From positions 62,001 to 126,000 of the forward strand of contig NZ_VITA01000011.1 in NCBI RefSeq assembly GCF_007827695.1: a DNA stretch of 64,000 nucleotides, in the 5' to 3' direction. Shown in pieces: positions 8,104-18,019 of the stretch; positions within the stretch are counted from its first letter, which is position 1, and the number at the start of each line of letters is the position of its first letter. Below the pieces are notes generated by a model that saw only the letters and a list, made by a program, of their open reading frames with translations, was not told the DNA's origin and ran no database searches. The DNA comes from Sinorhizobium medicae. GTDB lineage: Bacteria; Pseudomonadota; Alphaproteobacteria; Rhizobiales; Rhizobiaceae. Both the position numbers and the translations under genes were made by a program.

Positions 8104-8781
8104 ATGCCCGAAATCATCTTCAACGGACCGGCCGGTCGCCTCGAGGGCCGTTATCAGCCTTCGAAGCAGAAGAGCGCACCGATTGCGATCATCCTGCACC
8201 CGCACCCGCAGTTCGGCGGCACGATGAACAACCAGATCGTTTACCAGCTCTTTTACATGTTCCAGAAGCGGGGCTTTACCACCTTACGCTTCAATTTCCG
8301 GGGTATCGGGCGCAGCCAGGGCGAATTCGACCATGGTGCAGGCGAGCTTTCCGACGCCGCATCCGCGCTCGATTGGGTGCAGAGCCTGCACCCTGATTCG
8401 AAGAGCTGCTGGGTTGCAGGCTACTCGTTCGGCGCATGGATCGGCATGCAGCTGCTGATGCGGCGCCCTGAAATCGAGGGCTTCATGGCCGTCGCGCCGC
8501 AGCCGAACATCTACGACTTTTCATTCCTGGCGCCCTGCCCCTCGTCCGGCCTGATCATCAATGGCGATTCGGACAGGGTCGCGCCGGAGAAAGACGTCAA
8601 TGGGCTCGTCGAGAAGCTGAAAGCACAGAAGGGCATCCTGATCACGCACAAAACGGTGCCGGGTGCGAACCACTTCTTCAATGGCCAGGTCGAAACCCTG
8701 ATGGCCGAATGCGAAGACTATCTCGACCGCCGCCTGAACGGTGAACTGGTACCGGAGCCTGTGGCGAAGCGGATTCGCTGA
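8104..8781 (+). CDS. Alpha/beta hydrolase (COG2945-like)
   Basis: 225 residues, soluble, no signal peptide. The fold is visible from HPHPQFGGTMNN (oxyanion region), FNFRGIGRSQGEF, the nucleophile elbow GYSFGAW with its serine, NGDSDRVAPEKDV with the acid, and GANHFFNG with the catalytic histidine. The substrate is unknown. CGGAGAG precedes the ATG. It is transcribed away from the suf operon from a promoter that overlaps the suf promoter and its candidate iron operator, so it may be iron-regulated; that is inference. Confidence 0.85.
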   Translation: MPEIIFNGPAGRLEGRYQPSKQKSAPIAIILHPHPQFGGTMNNQIVYQLFYMFQKRGFTTLRFNFRGIGRSQGEFDHGAGELSDAASALDWVQSLHPDSKSCWVAGYSFGAWIGMQLLMRRPEIEGFMAVAPQPNIYDFSFLAPCPSSGLIINGDSDRVAPEKDVNGLVEKLKAQKGILITHKTVPGANHFFNGQVETLMAECEDYLDRRLNGELVPEPVAKRIR

Positions 8782-8868
8782 ACGGAACGCCACGTAAATT
8801 ACAACCCGAGAATCGAGCTCGTTTCTCGGGCTGTTCCATATCTTCGGCTTTACCACATCGGTGGCGAT

Positions 8869-10065
8869 CTATTGCCTCATCCACTGGGAGACAACCGGTG
8901 TGACGACGCGGGCCGTCGGCTCGGCACATTCGACACGGTTTCGCCCGGCGGCCTTGGCCACATAAAGCGCCTTATCCGCCCTTTGCAGCGCCATTTCCAG
9001 TGACTCTCCCGGAGCTATCGCCGCAACGCCGAAACTTGCGGTAATCGTGGCCGTCTCCGGAAGGTCGGCAATCGGCGTCGAGGCGATCGCGGCTCGCATT
9101 CCTTGGGCAACCACTCGTGCATCGGCCAGGTCGACGCCGGGGAGGAAAACGGCAAACTCCTCGCCGCCCAGGCGTGCCGCCGCGGCGCGGCTGGGGATCA
9201 GGTCGAGAAGCACACGCGCGAACTGCCGAATGACCTCATCGCCGGTATGATGGCCATAGGTGTCGTTGACGCCCTTGAACCGGTCGAGGTCCGTAAGGAT
9301 CAACGCGCCGGGGCTCTTGGCGTTGCGGCTCAGCAACCAGGGCGCGACGCGCTCGATGAAGCCGCGCCGGTTCCAGAGGCCCGAGAGGGAGTCGATCTCG
9401 GAGCTGGCGCGGGCCGCGTCGACGATATCCTTGACCATGACGCCGAGGATCGCCACACCAGTCCCGACGATCAACGCGGCGCCGAGCGCCTGCGAGATCA
9501 AGGCGAATGGGCTCTGAAGATAGTCGGATGCCGTGGAGCCCGCCCCCGCGGCTATCGCGGCATAAACCTTCCCGAGGAAATGAAGAGCATTCAGCACCAG
9601 GAGTCCAACGAGAATCCTGTCTGCATAGGAACGGCGCGGGGAACGCATGATCGCGGCCGCGGTCCAGGCCTGAATGAGGAAGAAGGGCATTTGATAGAAG
9701 AAGGCGTGCTGCAGCGTTCCGCGCGGAAGGTCGTAAATCAACAGATCGACTACCACCGAAACGATCAGGAAAGCCGCAAGCGCCGCTGGTTTTGCCGGCA
9801 CCCCATAAAAGAGTCCCAGGCCAAAACGCAGCAGGCAGAAACCGGCAAGGACACTTGCAAAGGCCCCGACGGCAAAAAATTTGGGCACCGGTGTAAACGG
9901 CAGGACGGCTTCGCAAATCGCAGCCAGAGAGGCTATGGCGAATCCAGCGGCGCACCAGGCGGCGGCCCGGCCGTGCCGGCTTTTTACCGCAATGACGAGA
10001 AAGGCCGCCACGAATATCTGGGCAATGACGAAATTCACTGCCAGAAGTGAAATTGCACCACCCAT
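8869..10065 (-). CDS. Membrane-bound diguanylate cyclase (GGDEF protein)
   Basis: 398 residues. About six hydrophobic segments fill residues 5-210, followed by one GGDEF domain (about 220-385) with an intact active site GGEEF at 300-304 and the DLDRFKGVNDTYGH motif at 259-272. It should make cyclic di-GMP at the inner membrane in response to a signal read by the membrane part. The RxxD inhibitory site normally ending 5 residues before GGEEF is not present (the residues are RAAAARL), so product inhibition is not expected. I start at the ATG at 10065; a TTG two codons earlier is possible. It stands alone, with no partner gene adjacent. Confidence 0.9.
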   Translation of the reverse strand: MGGAISLLAVNFVIAQIFVAAFLVIAVKSRHGRAAAWCAAGFAIASLAAICEAVLPFTPVPKFFAVGAFASVLAGFCLLRFGLGLFYGVPAKPAALAAFLIVSVVVDLLIYDLPRGTLQHAFFYQMPFFLIQAWTAAAIMRSPRRSYADRILVGLLVLNALHFLGKVYAAIAAGAGSTASDYLQSPFALISQALGAALIVGTGVAILGVMVKDIVDAARASSEIDSLSGLWNRRGFIERVAPWLLSRNAKSPGALILTDLDRFKGVNDTYGHHTGDEVIRQFARVLLDLIPSRAAAARLGGEEFAVFLPGVDLADARVVAQGMRAAIASTPIADLPETATITASFGVAAIAPGESLEMALQRADKALYVAKAAGRNRVECAEPTARVVTPVVSQWMRQ

Positions 10066-10155
10066 CGACAATTCCCGAAAGTCCTTACCCAGCCAACGAA
10101 TCCCGGGATCTCCGCGGTCGTGAAACCATGTTAACGAAGGTGCACGAAAAAATCA

Positions 10156-11304
10156 TTAAGCGGTTTCCGCTCTCGACGGCTTCCGTGCCAGCCGTCCTCC
10201 GCTGACAGGACGGCTGACGCCGGTCGTCCCGGGGTAAGTCAAAGGCAAGCCGCATCGCGATCTCACCGCGAGATAGGCCCAGGCCTCCGCCTCCATGGAG
10301 TCTCCATTCAGACGCAGCGCTTCCGCTGCGACCACGCGCGCTCCCTCCGCTTCGGCTAGCATATGAAGGTCGCGCATGATCACGGGATTAAGGCGCCCGC
10401 CGCCACAGACAATGTAAGTCTCGGGGCGTGCCGGAAGGTGCTGCGCGGACCGGATGATTGCGGCGGCCGTCACATGCGCCAGGGTGCGCGCTCCATCTTC
10501 GAGGCTCGCCGCTTCGCCGGAGGGCGGCGCGAAGTCGTTCCGGTCGAGCGAGCGGCGTTTCTCTGCGCTGAAAAAGGGATGGGAAAGATAGCTCTCTGCG
10601 AGTTCCCGCATCACGCTGCCCTCGCTCGCGATCATGCCGCCCTGATCGAAGGGAATGCCGGCATGCGCCTCCACCCACTGATCGATCAGCGTGTTGCCGG
10701 GGCCACTGTCATAGGCGACGATTTCATCCCTCCAGCCAATAAAAGTGAGATTGGAAATGCCGCCGATATTGACGAATACGGCGGGCGCAACGATTTCACC
10801 GTTTTTTGAGAGTTCGTGCGCAAGGGCGGCGTGATAGGCCGGAATGAGTGGTGCGCCCTGACCTCCATGGGCCATGTCATTTGCCCGCATATCGTAGACG
10901 ACATCGATCCCGGTTTCCTGGGCCAGGAGATCGCCGTCGCCAAGCTGCACCGTCAGTGCCTCATCAGGCCGATGCAGGACAGTCTGCCCGTGAAAACCTA
11001 CTACATCAACACTTTCTGACAGTATGTTGTTTTGATGTAGGAATCCTCGAACAGCATCTGCGTGTCTGAGGGTCAGTTCATGTTCGAGGTCAGCCAGCGT
11101 TCCCGGACGCTCCTCTCGTTTGACAATCGATCGCGCATCGTCGAGACCCGTCTTAAGGCGCGCCCGGAACGCAGGATCATAGGTATACCCGGCAGACGGG
11201 CCGCGATCGACGATTGTCTCGCCATCCGTTCGCAAAAGCGCCACGTCTATGCCGTCCATGCTCGTGCCACTCATCAGGCCGATCGCCGTTACTGTCTTGC
11301 CCAT
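10156..11304 (-). CDS. anmK: Anhydro-N-acetylmuramic acid kinase
   Basis: 382 residues. AnmK cleaves and phosphorylates anhydroMurNAc to MurNAc-6-phosphate during cell-wall recycling. The ATP/sugar-kinase signature [12 protein letters not shown] is at residues 9-20, with [45 protein letters not shown] and [11 protein letters not shown] further on, all characteristic. The ATG at 11304 has GGAG about 8 nt upstream; an open frame extends to 11520 but overlaps the divergent tyrS and is not homologous. Divergent from tyrS with a 163-nt gap. Confidence 0.93.
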
Positions 11305-11467
11305 GCATTTTCTCCGCAACGTTCCTGCGATTGAGGTGACGTCAGCGCCGCCTCCGCCTGCACCCATGTTCATAGCAAAAAGGGTCGCCAAGCAAAAACG
11401 TGCACTTTCGACGAAACAGTGATAAAGGCGCGGCGCACACGTTCTACCCAGACGAAAGAGACAGCTT

Positions 11468-12721
11468 ATGTCCGAGTTCAAGTCCGATTTCCTGCACACC
11501 CTCAGCGAACGCGGTTTCATCCATCAGACGTCGGATAATGGCGGTCTCGATCAGCTGTTCCTGACGGAAACCGTGACTGCATATATCGGCTTCGATCCTA
11601 CGGCTGCGAGCCTGCATGCAGGCGGCCTTATCCAGATCATGATGCTGCATTGGCTGCAGGCGACCGGACACCGCCCCATTTCGCTGATGGGCGGCGGCAC
11701 AGGCATGGTTGGCGATCCGTCCTTCAAGGACGAGGCGCGGCAACTGATGACGCCTGAAACGATCGCCGCCAATATAGCGAGCATCAAGACTGTCTTCTCG
11801 AACTATCTGAAATACGGCGACGGCCCCAAGGACGCGCTGATGATCAACAATGCGGACTGGCTGCTCGGTATCAACTATCTCGAATTCCTGCGTGATGTCG
11901 GCCGGCATTTCTCGGTGAACCGCATGCTGTCCTTCGACAGCGTGAAGATGAGGCTCGAGCGCGAGCAGTCGCTCTCTTTCCTCGAATTCAACTACATGAT
12001 CCTACAGGCCTACGACTTCGTCGAGCTCTACCAGCGCACTGGCTGCCGGCTCCAGATGGGCGGTTCGGATCAGTGGGGCAATATCGTCAACGGCATCGAT
12101 CTCGGCCATCGCATGGGAACGCCGCAGCTCTACGCGCTCACCTCGCCGCTGTTGACCACTGCCTCCGGCGCAAAGATGGGCAAATCGCTGAGCGGCGCCG
12201 TCTGGCTCAATCCGGATATGCTCGGTCCCTACGAGTTCTGGCAATACTGGCGAAACACGGAGGATGCAGACGTCACGCGCTTCCTCAAGCTCTACACCAC
12301 GCTGCCGATGGCTGAGATCGACCGACTGTCGAAGCTCGGCGGCTCCGAGATCAACGAGGTTAAGAAGGTGCTGGCAACCGAGGTCACTGCCATGCTGCAC
12401 GGGCGCACGGCGGCGGAACAGGCCGCCGAGACGGCGCGCAAGACCTTTGAGGAAGGTGCGCTTGCCGAGAACCTGCCCTCGATCGAAGTACCCGCTCGAG
12501 AATTCGAATCGGGGCTCGGGCTGCTTGCATTGATGGTACGTGCCGGTCTTGCCGCTTCGAACGGCGAAGCTCGGCGCCATGTTCAGGGCGGCGCCGTCCG
12601 GATCAACGACGATCAGGTCACCGATGAGCGCCGTGTCGTCGGAAGCCGTGACGTGTCCGGGGACGGCGTGATCAAGCTCTCGCTGGGCAAGAAGAAGCAT
12701 CTGCTCGTCCGGCCCGTGTGA
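11468..12721 (+). CDS. tyrS: Tyrosyl-tRNA synthetase
   Basis: 417 residues, the normal length of bacterial TyrRS. It charges tRNA-Tyr. The class I HIGH-type motif appears as [12 protein letters not shown] (42-53), the tyrosine-binding region as [18 protein letters not shown], and the KMSKS equivalent as AKMGKS near residue 235. The C-terminal S4 RNA-binding domain ([19 protein letters not shown]) is complete. GAAAGAGA precedes the ATG. There is no T-box or other obvious leader element in the gap to anmK. Confidence 0.96.
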
Positions 12722-12763
12722 ATCCGAGGCCGGCATGAGATCGTAATGTTTCGGGTCGGCCTC

Positions 12764-15700
12764 TCATTGAAACTCGAAGATATTGCGGAAGACGCCCGGC
12801 GCTATGATCGACAGCGGGTTGATCGTCAGACTTGGCTGGCTGAACGGTCCGGCGAGTTTGAACGTGATCCCCAACAGGCCCCGGTCGCGCCCATTTCCGA
12901 GCAGGACACCGATCAGCGGCAATTCCCCGAAGAGCCGGTTTAATCCGTAAGCCGGCATGAACGTACCCGTCATGTCCATACGACCATTGGCGTCGCGGAC
13001 AGTTCCCTGGAAGGTCGCGCCCACATCGATACCGCGGACCACTCCGCTGCCGACCCGAATTGCGCCCTGATCCAGCAGGAGTTGCGCGAAGCCACGCTCG
13101 AACTGAGCCGTGCTCACGTCGATATCGCGTCGAACCGCTTCGTTGAGACTGCGACCGTCCTGGCCCGCCCGGGTCGAGACCATCGATTGCAGCCTTTGTT
13201 CGCCGACCAGCGAGAACTTGCGGATGTCCACGGTTCCGCGCCACGAGTTGGCACCGCGATCACGCAGGCGCAAATTGAGGAGTCCGCCCCGCATATTGCG
13301 GTAGATGTCGATGAAGCGTGCAAAGGCTCCGGCATCGCTTGTCGTCAGTTCCAGCGTGTTGTCCGCACCGGCCTTGACCAACCTGGCAACGACTGCCTGG
13401 CCGCTTGCCGTTATCGCTGAAAGGTTGACATCGTCGATCTGCTGGCCGCGGCTCGAATAGGTGAGATCAACATTCGACAGGACTTCGCCGTTGAAACCGG
13501 TGACCCGGTCGAGCCGCGCCTTGATCTTCACATTGCCGCCATCCTTTGAACTCGCGCCGCCCTTGACGCGAGCGAGCGCCGGTCGGATATCCGCTGCGGT
13601 GCCGGTTAGGTTTACCGAATAGCCTCCCTTGCTGCGTCCCACTGTGACGGAAAAATCGTCGCCGCTTGCCAGGCGCACGCCGCTCAGCCGCGCCGCTGCA
13701 AGGCCGGATTCGTCTACGCGCAATTCGCCATTGCCGCCAAAACCTTCTCCGGTGAGCCGCAGGTCGTTTATCTCCGTGATGCCACCGGCCGCCCGAATTG
13801 TGAATTGCGCCTTTGCTGGGATGCCCGAGCCCTTGCTCCAGCCAATCCAGGGAAGCGACAGCACGGCCTTTCCGAGGTCAACCTTGACCGACTGGCTGCC
13901 GTCTTCCGCAAGCGAAACGTCTATGCCCACGGGCCCGCTGACGATTCCGGACAGGGCCGGAGCGATTTTCGCCCGCGCCGCGTCGTCGAGCGTTCCGGAG
14001 ATTTCGCGCGTTCTCGCCACATTGGCCGAGGTGCCAACCGGCTCGGTGAGCGCGACGCGCATCTTCGCACCGTCGATTAGGGCGTTCGCCTGGAGCACTG
14101 CACGCTCGTTGTCGATCCTCATCGTCCCGTCGAGATCGGCGATCGAACGTCCTGCAACGGGCCGCTTTATCGTCACGTCCTCAAGCTCCATTTCCACCTG
14201 CCACAGTGGACGTGGCGGCTTCTGGTCGGAAATGAGACCAAACCGCGCACCCACCAGCGCCGTCATCGGGCCGGTAAAATCCTCGGGAGTGAAAGGCGTC
14301 TTCCGAAGCGCCTCTATCGGTTTGTAGCGGACGAGCTCGGCTATCGCGTCCGCCTCGCCCGCGACCTTGATCTTCATTTCCGCCATCAGCGGCTTTTTAT
14401 AGACGTCGGCAATGATGAAATCCCCGCCATTCAAGGCGACGGAGCGACCGGACGGGAAGAAGGCGGCGCCCTTCTCGACGGCGACGGACATCCGCTCGCC
14501 GCTCAGGCTGAAGCGTCCGGCCGTGTCACGCAACGGCGGTATCTCTCCCGCGATGTTGATGCGCGTCTCGTCGACGGCAAAGTTGATGTTGAGCTCCTTT
14601 TCGTTGAGCCTCAATTCTCCGCCGCTACTGGCAATACGCCCCTCCGGAATCGAGACCTCGATGCGTGCGTCGCTTACCATGCCTCCGAAGAGGTTTCCTA
14701 ACGCCCAGCGACGAGCCCCCTTCGCCAGCCACCAGGGCCACAGCTGCTTGACGGCGCTGGAGTGCATCCTGTCGCTGACCGCAGCGAAACTGATGCGCGG
14801 CGACGTCTTGCCGAAGGCGACCGAAAGCGAACCCGCCATGGAGCCAAGCGGACTCGATATCGCGAGTTGATCGAAGATCAGCCGGTGGGTGTCGGACTCG
14901 AAACGCCCGCTTGCCTTGGCATCGAAGGCAAGCGGGGGCGCCTGCATGTCCTCAGGGTCGGAGCTGGCGTTCTTGAACAGGAGATCGACCGCGAATCCTT
15001 TCCGGTCTGCGCCGGCAATCTTGTCGAGATCGATCAGGGCTCCCGTGAAGGGGAAGCTCGACCGGCCGATCCTGACCATCGACGACAATATCTCGACCGA
15101 GGCTCGCTCGAAATCGTAGGAGACGTTCAGTTCCGCGGAGTTGAGTTTGGAGGCGAGGCCGCCGGCGTGGAAGGAGCCCCTGGACGTCTTCACGGCCGCC
15201 GTGAGTGCCGGCTTCGTGCCATCCGCAGCGCGGGCGGCTTTGAGCGTCACATTGGCGGTGGCTTCGATGCCGAAGGCCTCCTCATTGCCCGACTTGCCGT
15301 GATGGAGGAACGGCGAAAGCGGCAGCGCGTCGAGCCCGGCCTCGAAGGCGGCGATGCGCCCCCTGTCGCCGAGAGCCTTTGCCGTAAGCTGAGATTCGAT
15401 GCCGTCAACCGCAATCGTGCCCTCAACTCGCATCGAACTGTCGGGGTCGTGACTGAATTGCAGTGTCTTGATTTCGACGGGAACGGCCCGCCCACGCGTG
15501 CCGCTGACCGTTAGGCTGAAGTCAGAGAGGACGACGGTCTGGGTCGACCGTCCGGCGGTCAAGCGCGACATCCGATCGCCCTGTGCGAACAATTCTTCGA
15601 GGGCAGTGCCTACGTCCGCTATGCGGATGGCTGTAAGATCGATGGGCTCGCCGCGCGGCAGGAGCCCGGTGTCGAGCTCGCCACCCTCCGCTTCAAGCCT

Positions 15701-16150
15701 CGAGACATTGATGCGGCCGGTCGCCAGGGCAAATGGATCGAGGGCGATCGAAATTGCACCGAGCTTGGCGAGATGCCGGCCGGATCCGCGCTCCTTCAGC
15801 GTCACGCCCCGCGCCTTGAGCGCAAGTGCGCCGCCGCCGGTCAGCCGGATCACCGTGCTCTCGACATCGGCGCTATAATCCTGTCCGAGTGCGGTGTTGA
15901 GCGCCGTCCTGGCCCTGGCATTCAGCGGCCCGTCTACAATTCCGCTTTCTATTATGGCGATAAGCGAAGCAACGGCGATGAAGACGAGCAGCGAGCAGCA
16001 GAGCAGAATCCTTCCGCACAGGCGCCAGGCACCGCCAGGCCGCGGCGTGTGCACGATGACCGGGTCGTGAGCTTGAGCCGAGGGCAAAGCGTGCAGCGCG
16101 ACGATGTCTTCCCTGCGAAAGTCCACTCTTTCGCCGCGGATGTCACTCAT
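12764..16150 (-). CDS. Large AsmA/YhdP-like envelope protein (DUF3971)
   Basis: 1128 residues. A cytoplasmic N-terminus is followed by one membrane anchor (about residues 41-68, GRILLCCSLLVFIAVASLIAIIESG) and a very long beta-rich periplasmic part, ending with an AsmA-type C-terminal segment (GTFMPAYGLNRLFGELPLIGVLLGNGRDRGLLGITFKLAGP). This matches the AsmA/TamB/YhdP group, thought to form lipid-conducting bridges from inner to outer membrane. The match to YhdP is by architecture and the terminal motif, so specific cargo is unknown. It converges on tyrS with 42 nt between stops. Confidence 0.8.
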   Translation of the reverse strand: MSDIRGERVDFRREDIVALHALPSAQAHDPVIVHTPRPGGAWRLCGRILLCCSLLVFIAVASLIAIIESGIVDGPLNARARTALNTALGQDYSADVESTVIRLTGGGALALKARGVTLKERGSGRHLAKLGAISIALDPFALATGRINVSRLEAEGGELDTGLLPRGEPIDLTAIRIADVGTALEELFAQGDRMSRLTAGRSTQTVVLSDFSLTVSGTRGRAVPVEIKTLQFSHDPDSSMRVEGTIAVDGIESQLTAKALGDRGRIAAFEAGLDALPLSPFLHHGKSGNEEAFGIEATANVTLKAARAADGTKPALTAAVKTSRGSFHAGGLASKLNSAELNVSYDFERASVEILSSMVRIGRSSFPFTGALIDLDKIAGADRKGFAVDLLFKNASSDPEDMQAPPLAFDAKASGRFESDTHRLIFDQLAISSPLGSMAGSLSVAFGKTSPRISFAAVSDRMHSSAVKQLWPWWLAKGARRWALGNLFGGMVSDARIEVSIPEGRIASSGGELRLNEKELNINFAVDETRINIAGEIPPLRDTAGRFSLSGERMSVAVEKGAAFFPSGRSVALNGGDFIIADVYKKPLMAEMKIKVAGEADAIAELVRYKPIEALRKTPFTPEDFTGPMTALVGARFGLISDQKPPRPLWQVEMELEDVTIKRPVAGRSIADLDGTMRIDNERAVLQANALIDGAKMRVALTEPVGTSANVARTREISGTLDDAARAKIAPALSGIVSGPVGIDVSLAEDGSQSVKVDLGKAVLSLPWIGWSKGSGIPAKAQFTIRAAGGITEINDLRLTGEGFGGNGELRVDESGLAAARLSGVRLASGDDFSVTVGRSKGGYSVNLTGTAADIRPALARVKGGASSKDGGNVKIKARLDRVTGFNGEVLSNVDLTYSSRGQQIDDVNLSAITASGQAVVARLVKAGADNTLELTTSDAGAFARFIDIYRNMRGGLLNLRLRDRGANSWRGTVDIRKFSLVGEQRLQSMVSTRAGQDGRSLNEAVRRDIDVSTAQFERGFAQLLLDQGAIRVGSGVVRGIDVGATFQGTVRDANGRMDMTGTFMPAYGLNRLFGELPLIGVLLGNGRDRGLLGITFKLAGPFSQPSLTINPLSIIAPGVFRNIFEFQ

Positions 16151-16568
16151 CGGCGCGAGCGCCCCCGACCTGATTGCCCCATTGCATGCCTTCCACCGGG
16201 CCCGCTACCATTTTAGCGACGGCCGGATCTTCCATTCGCCCCATCTAGATCACAACTCGTAGAACCAAGCCATCGCGATTCGCCTCTGGCACAAACGCCA
16301 AGGCATGGCCATGTCCATCCGCAAAGATTGCTTCACTCCCCTTGTGCTCGGTACCGCTTCTCCCTCCCGTCGAATCCGAATTGAAGGACAAAGCGGTAGC
16401 TACGTAGCCGTCCGGCAGCTGTCAAATTTATCACAAATCCGCTGGACGGCATCCGGCCATCTTCGATATGCCCCTAAAGCAGATTGCATTCGGGTCATGT
16501 GACACATTTTTCGCGACATGCATTAACCGTGGAATGTCCATAAAAATTGACGCAAGAAAGGTTTGATC
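16151..16568. other. 418-nt intergenic region between divergent genes
   Basis: This region lies between the YhdP-like gene (minus) and bcp (plus) and should hold both promoters, but no hexamer pair is convincing. A 10-bp palindrome GCTACGTAGC is at 16400-16409. A 65-codon open frame at 16305-16502 has no ribosome-binding site or recognisable similarity. I see no RNA gene. Confidence 0.5.
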
Positions 16569-17036
16569 ATGGCAGGATTGAGACAAGGCGATGTCGCTCC
16601 TGAGTTTGAACTTCCTCGCGAAGGAGGTGGCACTATCTCACTCGCTGCCCTGCGCGGCGGGCCCGTCGTTCTCTTCTTTTACCCGAAGGACGATACGAAA
16701 GGCTGCACGCAGGAGGCCATCTCCTTCTCGGCTCTGAAGGAGGAGTTCCAAAGCGCGGGAATTATGATCATCGGCATATCGCCCGATTCGGCCAAGAGCC
16801 ACGATCGCTTCACCAGGAAACACGGCCTCACCGTTGCACTTGCTTCGGACGAGGACAAGGCCGTGGCCAGCGCCTATGGCGTGTGGGTCGAGAAGAGCAT
16901 GTATGGCCGCAAATATATGGGTGTCGAACGGACCACCTTCCTGATTGACAGGCAGGGCGTCATCAGCCGCGTCTGGGAGAAGGTCAAAGTGCCCGGCCAC
17001 GCCGACGAGGTTCTGGCTGCGGCGAAGGCAATTTGA
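16569..17036 (+). CDS. bcp: Peroxiredoxin of the BCP/PrxQ family, one-cysteine type
   Basis: 155 residues, cytoplasmic. Reduces hydrogen peroxide and organic hydroperoxides. The peroxidatic cysteine is C46 in PKDDTKGCTQEA. It is the only cysteine in the protein: the resolving cysteine found five residues later in many BCPs is replaced (CTQEAIS), so reduction must use an external thiol. ATG at 16569 follows AAAGG by 7 nt; a TTG two codons earlier is possible. The stop is close to or overlaps the start of the next gene, implying coupled translation. Confidence 0.93.
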   Translation: MAGLRQGDVAPEFELPREGGGTISLAALRGGPVVLFFYPKDDTKGCTQEAISFSALKEEFQSAGIMIIGISPDSAKSHDRFTRKHGLTVALASDEDKAVASAYGVWVEKSMYGRKYMGVERTTFLIDRQGVISRVWEKVKVPGHADEVLAAAKAI

Positions 17037-17053
17037 GCAGGTTCGGCGAGACA

Positions 17054-17881
17054 ATGGCGAACCTTCCGCAATTCCACAGCCTGCGCGGCGCGGCTGTCGA
17101 AGCGATCCGCGCCGCCGACCTTAGCGTCAAGACCGAGCTCGCTCAGGAAGCGTCGCGGCGCTGGCAGGCGCGAAAGCTGTCCTTGCGCTCTCCCCTGGAC
17201 CGCGCCGTGCCCGAGCGGCCGGGCCGCCCGGAAAAGCCCGTTCTGACACCCCCGACTCAGGTCAAGCGGCGCTCGCTCGGTTCGCTGAAGGGACGTGTCG
17301 CCTTGCTTCACGCCATTGCTCATATTGAACTGAACGCCGTAGATCTGGCTCTCGACATCGTCGCACGCTTTGCGTCCGAACCGGTGCCGAATTCCTTCTT
17401 TGACGGCTGGATGCAGGTCGCCTTCGAGGAAGCCAAACATTTTCGAATGGTTCGGCAAAGACTGAACGATCTGGGGGCCGACTATGGCGACCTTCCCGCA
17501 CATGACGGCCTTTGGCAGGCGGCGCATGACACGCGCAACGACCTGACCGCCCGCCTCGCCGTCGTGCCGCTCATTCTAGAGGCCCGCGGTCTCGATGTGA
17601 CACCCGCATTGCGCGCGAAAATGCGAGAGACCGGCGACAACGAGAGCGCCGCTGTGCTCGACGTGATCTATGAGGACGAGAAGGGCCATGTCGCAATCGG
17701 AGCGAAATGGTTCCGCTTTCTTTGCGCCCGGCAAAGGAAGGACCCGGCCGTCGCCTTTCAAACCCTCGTGCGGGCAAACTTCCGCGGCCCGCTGAAGCCC
17801 CCCTTCAACGACATTGCCCGCGCCGAGGCGGGGTTGACCCCCTCGTTTTATCGGTCAATGACTGCCGCCACCAACATCTGA
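17054..17881 (+). CDS. Ferritin-like DUF455 protein
   Basis: 275 residues of the DUF455/COG2833 family, which has a ferritin-like four-helix fold. Potential metal ligands are spread as in that fold: HAIAHIELNAVDLALD, FEEAKHFRMVRQRL and DEKGHVAIGAKWF, each with the Glu and His expected of a di-iron centre. The function is not known. The start is uncertain: ATG at 17054 is used, while a TTG at 17033 overlapping the bcp stop would add seven residues. Its pairing with a peroxidase gene suggests an oxidative-stress or iron role, which is inference. Confidence 0.8.
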   Translation: MANLPQFHSLRGAAVEAIRAADLSVKTELAQEASRRWQARKLSLRSPLDRAVPERPGRPEKPVLTPPTQVKRRSLGSLKGRVALLHAIAHIELNAVDLALDIVARFASEPVPNSFFDGWMQVAFEEAKHFRMVRQRLNDLGADYGDLPAHDGLWQAAHDTRNDLTARLAVVPLILEARGLDVTPALRAKMRETGDNESAAVLDVIYEDEKGHVAIGAKWFRFLCARQRKDPAVAFQTLVRANFRGPLKPPFNDIARAEAGLTPSFYRSMTAATNI

Positions 17882-18019
17882 TCAAGCGTCGGCACAAACG
17901 CTTTATTAACCCTAACGAAGTGTAATCATCCGGAAGAAATGCGAGCTGGAGCGGAATGAAGGACAAGCGCCTGCGCTTCTCCTTCGGACGCGCGAAGTGA
18001 GCGCATCGTCGGGGGTGAT

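Noticed and set aside
10990-11045. Inverted repeat CTACATCAA...TTGATGTAG
   Set aside because: It lies inside the conserved coding sequence of anmK and is explained by the protein sequence; no evidence for regulation.
11305-11520. N-terminal extension of anmK
   Set aside because: It overlaps divergent tyrS and lacks family similarity; the ATG at 11304 has a good ribosome-binding site.
16305-16502. 65-codon frame between the YhdP-like gene and bcp
   Set aside because: No ribosome-binding site, no similarity and unusual composition; probably chance.
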